Below, piece after piece: positions 46,701-58,000 of a DNA stretch of 64,000 nucleotides. A program made the position numbers and the translations under genes. How positions within the stretch are numbered: position 1 is the first letter of the stretch; the number at the start of each line of letters is the position of its first letter. The DNA comes from Aplysia californica (taxonomy: Eukaryota; Mollusca; Gastropoda; Aplysiida; Aplysiidae), in assembly GCF_000002075.1 (NCBI RefSeq), contig NW_004797276.1:316253-380252 (forward strand), given 5' to 3'. The notes beneath the pieces are model-generated. The model was not told the origin of the DNA. It searched no databases and was given only the letters and a program-made list of their open reading frames with translations.

Positions 46701-49700
46701 TAAAGATAACCACTGCCTATATGTGTCTTTCAGCTTATCGCTGATCATACTGCACGCCATCTATACAGGGTTTTTTTTAAGTTAATAGATTTTGGCATAC
46801 AAAAAGTTTTGGATGCCCACTAATATCATTATAATAGTGGCTTGACTGTCAAGGAAAAGTTATCTATGATTTCAAGCAAGCAAACTGACAAACCTTGAAA
46901 ATATCACAGCGGACTGAAATATTGTCAGCCTTCCTTTTCTGGGACTGCTGAATTATTTGAGCAACAAAAGGAACAGTTCCATCCTCCATCATACCTGTGA
47001 GAAGCATAAAGTACATAAATGTCATTTCTTAAAATAATTCAATATAAATCAAAATATCTTTGCTTACAAGTCAAATTTCAGAAAAAAAGAATCTCAGATT
47101 AACAGAGCCTGTTTAAAGTCAAGCATTTCATTCCTGACTGAACTATTCTACACTTTGTAATTTCATCATTCAATTCAAACACATGTTTGTATAGACGACA
47201 AATTAATTGTTTGTTAAGCATTTCATGATAAAAATTTTCTACAATGTCAATGACAATGACAATCTTTATTCATCTCGCAGGGAGAAATTAGTCTTGGTAC
47301 TTCACAATGGCAATAGATGTTACAAAAATAAGGTGCACTCACACATACGCAAAACAATACAGGACTTTAGTAAACATATCTCACGTGCTGAAACAACTCG
47401 CTCCATAAAACATTCTCTCTCTTTCTCTCTCTCTGTTTCATTTGTAGCACTGCGTGTTCAGTAACCTCACTGCAGTTGGTATGAATGAATTTATATATCT
47501 GTCTGTTCTTATTTTTTGGATTACAAATATACTTTTTGACACACATTAAAAGCCTAAAACTTTGTTTTTCATACCAATTTCTAAAGCATTTCCTAGTTTT
47601 CTTTTCTCTAGAACATGTAAGAACATTTCTATCTAAGTCGCAGCTAAACTAAACGGTGCAAATACCTGCATCACTTATTTCAAAGCAGTAACGAGGATTC
47701 TTTAAAAGTTTATGAAATCCTCCAGTACATCCTTGCTTCCATTCTCCATAGATGCCAAGAACATGGTCTGAAAAGTAAATAGTTGCACCATTATTTACCT
47801 AAAAATTTGAATGGACATTATGCTGCATTCAACAAAAGGGTTAACTAGATGATAAAACCAGTACATTCAAGCTTCAAAAAGTCCTCGTAAAAAAGAACGA
47901 AAGTTATGTACCAGCAACAGATGGTCTAAAAATAACAGAAAGCAGTCAGTAGAAATAGGCGTAATACAAAACACAAAAGCTGTCATGTGGCATTGCTGAG
48001 GATAAAAAAAAGTAGGTATCCAGAATCTACCTTACCTGAGACATCTTATCCATGAGACCCCTATTGCGGTTTAAAGACTCATATTTGTGACTACTTATGA
48101 TAAACTTGTACAATGAAAGACAAGTAAGCTGCCAACGAGAAAAAGTACACAAACCTACACTACAAACAAACTTAAATGTAGGGCCTTCCATCTTTGAATA
48201 CATTTTACCATTAACCCCTTCATGTCAGGCTAGCTCTTCTATTTAACCAAAGTGCATAGAACAGTCTCAGACCATGGATGAAGGGGTTAACAGTTCAAAC
48301 TTGCAAAATACCGTCTGAGACAAAACTCAGGATTTGTTTTCCTGTTTTGTTACACTGCTGAATAAGCAGCTTTTCAAAACATGTGATAATACTTACTGAG
48401 AGAGTCTGAGGTTCCATCACAGTCAAAATCTGGGGTCAAAGAGCAAATGGTTGTCTGGGAGAAGTAGGTCATAAAGTCTGGCAAGGACACATAAAATTCC
48501 CCATCATCTTTGTTGGGGGCTGAAATGGAGTTGTCTGGGATACTGAGCCATTCAGAGCTCCTGAGATGAGAGAAAATCACCAAAATGGATCACGTAAGCT
48601 GGAATGTTAAAAGAAAAAGTTTAAAAGCAACAGTTATTTTTTTAAAACAGAAACTCACAAAGAACAAACAACCATTAACCCTATGAGCCCTTGCCACCCG
48701 TGGCGTGTAAAATTGCTTGTATGCCTAGCCACTAGTGAGCAAGACCCTATCTCCAAACCAGCAATATGTGCATGGAAAACATTGTTTACTCATTTACTGC
48801 ACAGGATGTTATTGATTATTTCAAAAATGTCTCTGAATTACAGTGAGCGCCGCATTCAACGAGGTCACTTTCAACGAGAAGTCGGCTCCAAAGAGGCAAT
48901 TCTTAATCCCCAATTTTTTTCCTCTATATCTCTTTGTAAATGTACATCGGCTCCAACGAGAATTGCAAACAGACCGAAGTCGCTTTCAACGAGGTCGCAA
49001 TAACCAAATAAAAGCAATTAGCGGTCCCAAAAGCGAAGAATTTTTCTCTTTTCTCTCCATTTCACGCTAAGCACAAGGCCCATCTCCGATTCCTAACACA
49101 TGGCTGGATCTAGTGTGTCTCCTAATATGGGCCCCAAATCAAAGAGGATGGGTGAGGGTAGGATGGCCTTTGGTAGGGATGGGAGGGGGCGGGTGAGAAC
49201 GCAATGCGGGCAGTGTGAAACTGGATGAACTCTTTATAGGTAGGTCTAGATCGAGTCTTTATTTTTTTCAATGTTCTTTTGTTCCCCTGATAAGAAAATC
49301 CAAGCTCCTGCCTTTATTTTATGCAGATCTAAGCCTAGATGTGAGAGGGTATGTTTTCACTCGAAAAGTGTTCAGGGAAAAAAAAATATTTAAGAATGCA
49401 GAAATGACGGTCAGAGCACAGCTCAAACACGCGCACACTGATGCTGTTTGAGATTTTCGTCATCAGGGGGGGAACAAATGTTTTAGTTACTGGTATTGAA
49501 ACATCCTATAATATAATAACTTGTCTCCTTTCTTTACTTTAGCCTTAGTCACGTTCAACGAGAGGTCGGATCCAATGAGGACAACAAGCCGGTCCCGGCA
49601 ACCTCGTTGAAAGCGACACCCACAGTAGTTGGTTGTGATGACAAGGACTATCATGAGTGGGATATGAAATGTGATTCTGACGATGATATAAATGAAGACA

Positions 49701-49892
49701 TGAATCGCTCAGGAGCTTAGGCAGAAGGGCACGGTAGCCTAAGAAGGTCTGGGCTCAAAGGGTTAAGAACAAATTCATCTTTATCATGTACGTACTGACA
49801 GCATTTAACCTCACAAGTAATAGCGGCGAATATACCTGCCAAAAGAAAGACAAAGAGAAAGAGAGAGAGAGAGACAGAGAGAGAAAGAGAGA

Positions 49893-49957
<65 letters not shown>

Positions 49958-50081
49958 GGAGAAGGAGAGAGAGAGAGAGGGAGAGTGAGAGGGGGAGAGA
50001 GAGAGAGCAAGACAGAAAGAGAGAGAGGCGGGACAGAGACAGACAGAGAGCGGGACAGACAGACAGTAAGAGAGAGAAAAA

Positions 50082-50136
<55 letters not shown>

Positions 50137-51999
50137 TTAACACATATAAACTTATTGCTATTATAACCCAGTATAGGCCCACTGTTCCAATGTTAACCAT
50201 TTTTCATGTTAAAAAATCTGCCTTGTTGCTAAAACTTTCCAAGATTAGCGATTAGAAGATTAAAAAATGATTTTAAATGGCCATGCATGAACAGCTATTA
50301 TCTCTCAAAATATGATAATAAAATAACTGCTTTTTACTCAAAGAAAGCATTAAGTACTCATTAAGCAATATATCTAAAGGAAAAGTAGATAGTGGCAAAA
50401 AAGGTAAAGAATCATGCACTCAAGCAGAACGCCAGATCTTTTTTAAAATATAAGTGCACAGATGACCAGGGTATAAGAATATTTTGTCAATACTCTGGTT
50501 CCTCCCAAAAAATAAATGGTTTCTTTCTTAGCAAACAACAAAGGTCTCAAAAGAGGATGAAAGGAGTCTTGCACTAAGCAAGAAGAGTTGAATTTGTTTG
50601 TTAAGGCAGAGTGAAGCAGGGATTTTAAAATTTCTTTTTGGTGGGTGGTTGGGGGGGGGGGGGGGTACGTTTTGAATTAGTACTCAACCAACTGTACAAA
50701 ATATGGTTGTTATGCATGGGTGTGATCAGGCACTATTGGAGGAACTCTTAAAGCAAAATGTGTGGTACCACTGTAATATGTCAAAATATGCTTTTTTCTC
50801 AAGTTAACAGCACAAACTTTCCTTCTTACATTCCTACACACTAACATGATCAAAACTATGCCAATGTCAGTATACTGTAGAGAGGGCAAGGAACGAACAA
50901 GTAATGTGTGAAACCTTTAGGATGAACGACACTACATGCCTTAAGAATGAAAACCTTTACATTTTTCCGTTTGAAAGTGCTCTTCAGATAATAGGGAAAA
51001 ATTTTAACTAAAATTTTAGAAAAAACAATGACCAACCCGTCACTCCAAGCTCCTTTCCACTCGCCATGACCCCATGGATTTCGCACACGCATCAGTTTAG
51101 TTCTGCCCACCTAACAGAATGGAGCAGATACTGCTTTCTTAGTACTCACATGCAGAAAAAATTTTTGTATGAAACAATAACAGGTTGAGAAAAAGACAAA
51201 AGATCACTGTAGCAAAGTTGTTATTTAAAAAAGCCCGAGGCAAAAAAAGTTCACAAAATCTTTTTTTAAGAAAACAACTTATGAAACCATTCTCACAATC
51301 ACTGATGACAAATCTCTTTACATTTCACTTTATAACTCTACTCTAAGCTCAGTCTCAGTACATATCAACTTCCATCAGCAGGTCCTTTTGAAGGGGTCAA
51401 ACAACAACTAAATACTCTATATATACTAAAAACAGCCCATGACAATGCAGAGATAAATAAAGGAATTCGTCATATGAAGGCTGCAGACACAGTAATCATC
51501 ACAGAAGTAAAAAAATAGAGTCGAAGTTGGTCCAGGTAGCCATTTATTGTCGAGAAGGCAAGTGGTGGTCTCAGACAGATGGATGTCTTAGTGTCATTAT
51601 AATATTTTAAAGAACACAAGGGGAACAGTAGAAAAGTGGTTGTTTGAACAGACGATTGTTTTGGACAAGTGGCTGGTAAGGCAGGTTTGACTGTATCTTC
51701 ACATAAAATTTCCAGAAGTATTTGTGTAATACGTGGTGGAATCAGGCGCTCATCAATTTTTGGACATGTGGAGTTATTGGTATCATCTTAAAGCTTGTTC
51801 ACTGATCTTGTCTTCAGTGAAAAAATACTCACAGACCTGCCACTCTATGAAACCTCAAAATCAGGAGCTCAGGGGAAAAAAATCAGGATCAACAGCAAAA
51901 TCACCAAGGTGACAGCCATGCTGACTTAAACATTTTCCAGGGGTGCCCATAAATAAATAGGCCTATACATGCCCTGTGTGTGTCTTTGTTTGCTTGAGC

Positions 52000-52083
<84 letters not shown>

Positions 52084-55000
52084 TATCATTATTTTTTTAT
52101 AAATCCTGAAGAATCACGTCAAGCACTCCCAGTCCAAGCGTCGAACACCCTCGCGGTCGGAACCACTGTGCCGGTGAGCCGCTGACAGAGGCTCTGACAC
52201 ATTCCTTTACGACGACTTCGAAATCAAATTATTTTAGGCAATCGTCGAAAACAGGTCTCTTATATCGGAAGTTCATTCATTAGATGAAGAACTATCAAAA
52301 TAGGTTCGCTCGTTTTGATTTAATGATGTTTTTGTCAATTTTAGATTTAGCACCAAAAAAAGGGCCCCGGCGTAGTGGGTTTACCCCGCTTATAGAGATA
52401 AAGAGTTAAAGAAGTCAAAAAAGCAAAAATTCAATAAAAATTGCCAAATGGACAGAAAAATGCAAGTTTCTTCGATATCATAATTTCGACGAGTGCCAGA
52501 TTTCACCACGAAGCTTCACATCTGCTTAAAGTCCATCGTTTCAGTCAATCTGTTTCTTATCAAAACACAACAAAATGAAGTGAAAACACACACATGCATA
52601 CAGGTAATAAGCTACCGATTCGAATACACAAACAGCCATTATGTTTTTGCAGTGTGGGTTCTATACCAGAAAAATGCAGGTAAGTAAATATTTTACCTCA
52701 GCTGTTCCAACCAATGAATAGGCGTGACCTCCCACCAGGCCTTGATGATTATCATACTCATCCTTGGGGAAAAAAAAAGAAAAACATCGTACGTCATTAG
52801 TGTACGTTGTGATATATAGGTATATGATGGTTCCTCTCAATTACAGGACCTGGGACCTCTCATTTAGTGGTTTCTTTCTAACAGAATCAAGAGAAGGGGG
52901 AAGACAACCAGGGAAACACACAAAACAAATCAAGATCACGAACACCCTGTTTGGGGTTCGTACCAGGGACCTCAAAGTCCAGCATGATCTCAACAAAGTC
53001 ATCATCAATGCACCCTTTGTGCAGTTTCTTTCTATTAGCTCTGATCCCTTAATATGGTCATCATTATAAAAATTCAATTAAAGTATTGCAAAAGCACTAA
53101 AAAATGTTTCCTAATAATCCAAATGAATGTCATATGGAGTGACATGAGCTGACTGAAAGGAAAAAAAGCAATTTAGGAAGATTATATTGAGGGAAAAAAA
53201 TTAATAAGCAAGAAATATATGAAGTCTTTGACTTTTTCTTTAACATTAACAGTAGTGATCCCCCCCTCCCTTTTTTTTTCTTCTTCAATTTTTCAATAAT
53301 GTAATAGTCCTCTCGATACATACTCGGATCCAAGATGGTCATAAAGTGAAAATATAGTAGGGAGACAGGAAGGCACCACGAGTAAGCCCTACTTCTTTCA
53401 ATCCCTCTTTTTATTAATACTAAAATATAGCATTCTAAAAGTTTTATACTAAATTATTTGCATAGGGATCATCATTTTTCTGAACCTTCTTTTTCTTTTT
53501 CATCCCTATATGACCATCAAAGTGGGAACTATTTTGTTAACTTTAAAGAGACCAACAAAAATATTAAGTGGTTTTTTTTTTGGGGGGGGGGGGGGGGGCA
53601 TAACTTTTCTCCAGCTTGATGAAAACATCCCGTACAGCACACACTGAGGTAAACAACAAACACTCCTAACCATAAGGCCAGAAGGGGAAACAGACTTCAG
53701 CTCAAAAGTTCTCATGGTTGACATCTCTTGTGGTAGTGCCGGGGTGATAGGGATAGAGCAAGATAAGGTTGAGAAAAAAAAAAAAACGAAGACTCAGGGA
53801 ACAAAAGGAGGTAAGGACACAGAATGAATCTAGCAGAGGCATGATATAATATCAAAAGGCTATCCCAGAATAGGGAAAAGTGGAAAGTATTTGTTTGTGG
53901 CTTATTGTTATTTCTTCTGAAATTCTTCGAACTCACAGGCACAACACATGCAACTTGACAGCCACTGTTTAGAGCATTTTTGATCCGTTTGAACAAGGCA
54001 GAAGCCTTGTCAGTGTGACTGTCAAGATCAATCCGTTCTCCGATACCACCAGTGAGCAGCAGGTATGCATCACCAGGCTGACCTCCATACACAGCATCAT
54101 AGGAGCCATACAGTCTGAGGGTAAAAACACATGAAGCCACTGCAGGTCTTCCTGTTTTTTTAAGCTTTCAGACAAGAAACTAACCCAATAGTTCATAAAG
54201 TTTTATTTTTCCTTCCTGGTAGATATACAAACAATTTACACAATGGCTCATGTGAGGTTTACCAAATCCATCTTGACCAAAGTATAAGCAACTGACAATG
54301 TTTCATAAAAGAACTTAGCTTTTAGGTATCCTTTTTAGCTATCAAGCAATTAAATAAGCATAGTCCTCAATGGATTTAAGTTTAGTTTTAGATCTAGTAA
54401 GAGAATTATAATGGCACTTGCAACACAATCAAGACATATAAGTTCCGAAGATTAAAAGTGTTACAGGAGAGAAAAGGAGAGAAGGAGAGAAAAGGACGAT
54501 AGATTGGATTTAATTTAGAATGCATGCTAGAAGAGACAGGTGAGCTGGTATATATTTATTCATAGTGTCAGGAGCTTAACAAAGTTTTCTCTGTTTATTC
54601 ATACTTTTTTCCTGTCCAACAGCTCTCTGAATATATGTAGTTAAAAAAAAAAAGCAGCTACAAAAAGATGGCAAGAAAAAAAGCAAAACCACTATTTCAT
54701 GTACAGTAACAGACCACAATCCTACTTTAAAAAATTAGACTGAGGCAAAGCATGAAAAAAAAAAGTTAATTTAAGTACTAATCTTTTAAGTAATCAGTCC
54801 CCAAAATTGTGATCTCTATAAGAAGGCCTACAGGCCTTCCATTTAGTTTTCAGTAAGGTTATTGGTGGGTGGTTGAAATAATAAATGGTAAAATTGAGAA
54901 AAACTTAACAAATGTGTATCATGGAATTAACAACAAGATAATTCAAAACAACGTCTGTACATAGTAATCAGAAGGAAAAAAAATCAAAGACTGATTCATT

Positions 55001-58000
55001 AAGCCTTTTAGGAAACAAGCTCAGTTTTGTATATATGATAGGCCCTATTCATTATTTTTATTTCAATTGACATACCTTGCAAAGGCCTTCTCCAATAATG
55101 CAACCCACATTTCACGTTCATCTGTAGTTGACTTTGCTCCCCATAAGACATTTCCGTAAATGACAGGCAGGAAGTCGTCAGTATACACATCCTCCCACTT
55201 GCCAAATCGAAAGAATCGAGCATGGAATGTTCCATCATATTCAGCAGGATTTTCTATTAAGTATGCCGAGTCTGGAATCACCTATTTAAAGAAAAAGAGC
55301 ATAAGTATGAGAGAGAACTGCTTAAGATGATGTCAAGGACACATATGAAAAGAATAAATTTTACTCTAGAAATCATCTTATCTGTTCCTCACTTTCCACT
55401 ATGACCATGGAACTACTTAAATGTCATTTTTGACACGAAAGTATTTATTCTTTATAGAAAAAGTTCACAAACAGTGAGAAGAGATTATTTTGCTTCTGTG
55501 CTATTGCAATACTAGTTCAGTACACAATTCATATAAATGGATAGGGAGACTTCTTCAAAGGAAATAGTACTCATGAAAATTTTAACTTCGAAATATGAAT
55601 GGGCTCTCGACCCACATGACATTGGATCTTCTACCTATCTGTCTGGATACTAAAAGACGCTTTTGTAAACAGATAATCATGCTATGAGATACCTGATCTA
55701 TCATGGATTTATTTCCAGCAATGTTGGCTACAGTTGATAAGAACCAACATGTGCCTGCAGATCCTTGCCCAATGTCAAAGCGGGTTGCTCCATCTGAGAA
55801 CAGCTTTGGATTGTCTACAAATTCCTGAAGAAAGAAAGAAAAAACTTCACTTATAACAAACATACTTAAAAATAAAGAGAGTGCAAACAAAAAATGGATT
55901 CTGCCTATACAAATGCAACTGTACAAAACCAAAGACAAAATTCAAGGAATAGAGAATCATATCGAGGCATACTCCAACAGTTGTCATGAAGGATGATGAA
56001 CCTCACAGTTGAACAGCTTACAATGGTTATAAACATATGTGCATCCTCTCAATTGTTCATGCGCCTACACACTACAAATCCCTTTGCTAGTCATTTCATT
56101 CCAATTAATAAAGTCAGTTTGTAGGGAAGGCATACTGTTAAATTTAGAGTCTATGAACCCTGAGTTGTGTGAGATATAACACCATTGTCTGTCTGATGAA
56201 TAGAATCTACTTAGTACAGTCCATGCAGGTTTTAAGCACGGTCAACGGGAGAAAGCATAAGCATGCTTAATGCCGAAGCATGCTTGAGTGAGAAGTAGAG
56301 TAGACACTCTCATAATCCAGAGATATTTATGTTGAAAATTTCCCTTTGTTCGAAAGAAGTGGTCACACAAAAGTGTGCGCTGTCATTTACCCGCCATGGT
56401 AGTTCTTGTTTGTTTGTTTCGTTTTGTGGTTGAATGGGAAAGGAAAACTTAATTTAGACAGCCAGTCATGATACAGCACACTACGCCTACCCACTGCCTG
56501 TGCGTACCACTGCCCGCTGAGCCACATTCATACCACCGCCTTCATCAATCATCCCACCTCGATTTTGATACACAATCAGGATTATCGGATAGCGATTGAG
56601 GGACAAAGGTGAAATCGCAGCCAGCGTCCCTTTCTCTCTCCCTGACTCTGTATTTTTTTCATCTCTGTGTAGCTTTGCCCTAGGCTAGATCCTATGTCCA
56701 AGAGAGTGGTTGTGTGCATCTCACTGCTTTCCTCTACGCGCGCGCGTGTGTGTATGTGTGTGAGCGTGTGTGTATGTGTGTGCGTGTGTCCATCAACTGT
56801 GTTCTTCGTGTTCTCTTAACACACTAACTGCTGCAGTGTAGACTGTGTTCAAACTTTGATGGGTCATAATGAAAGTATTTATTGTCTTGTAAATGAAGCG
56901 TGCCCGAAGTCGAAATTACTGAGCTAAAAAGCGTGTAATTTATATAGCAAAAATTCGGTAAGAAATGTTTAGCGTGCTTGAGTCCGAAATGTGTTATATG
57001 CTGACGTGTTTAAAGCCGGCACAGACTGTAATTTGGCCAATTTAAAAGTTAAAAAGTGACAAAAACTGAGAAGCCACAAATTTGACCGCCAATATTATTA
57101 TCAAAACATTAGAAAAGTATGGATATCAGTTATACATGTAACATGACAAAGAAGAGTTTATTACAAAAACTAGAAGAAAATAATGATGAAAGAATACAAT
57201 TATTATTTATGGTTGCCACACTGTGCAAAGTGCTCTTTCTGTTGAATCTTATTTTTAATGAATGTGAGCTCATTAAACTATCTCTCTGAAAAGGGGCTGT
57301 TGTTAGGCACGTGGATAATACAAGCTCTAAAGATTAAAGTGGCTTCATGTCCTGAATATTTCTCGTTTGTCTCTTTGAGCCTCAGTACTCACAAAGGTGA
57401 TAGAATGTAAAAGTAATATTCAGTGTTTGATTTCTAAAAAATTTTAAAATATCAGGCTTAAGCATAGTTTGTGATAGAGACCAAGGTTACTTACCCCAGG
57501 TCGTTTCCATTCAACACCTGAATGGTCCTGCACAATGGCTATCTCAAGGGGAAACTCCTCATCCGTGTACAAAGCGCCTGGTGCTACAACTGGTTTGACC
57601 TCAGACTCATCTTCCACATTGTTGGTTCGGAAATCAACCGTCTTATCCAAAAGTCCGACTGCATTCATAGAGTAACCTTCTATGTCTCTAACACCATCAT
57701 CATCAAATGGAGTATCATCCTCTTCCATATCATCTTCTTCATCATCTTCAGGAGGAGCCAGATCTGGTGCAGGAGCTGCTTCAGGCTTGGGTTCAGGTTC
57801 AGGTTCAGGTTTATGTTCAGTTTCAGGTTTGGGTTCAGGTACAGGTTCAGGTTTTGGGCTTGGGGGTGGTTGGGGAGATGTTCTTTCTTTTTCTGGTTCC
57901 GGTGGTGGTGGCGTTGGTGGTTGTGGTGATGGCTCAGCTCTTTCTTCCTCAGAAGCTTTGTCATCGTTTTCCCGTTCTTCTCTTAATCTTCGGACACGTT

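Noticed and set aside
49786-50200. Open frames of 126 and 129 codons on both strands (RERERE and LSLSLS proteins)
   Set aside because: They are translations of the (AG)n array; any near-perfect dinucleotide repeat is open in all frames.
53640-53740. Second tRNA-like head (CTTATGGTTAGGAG) on the - strand
   Set aside because: The A-box-like match has no convincing B-box at the right distance and no second copy in the window.
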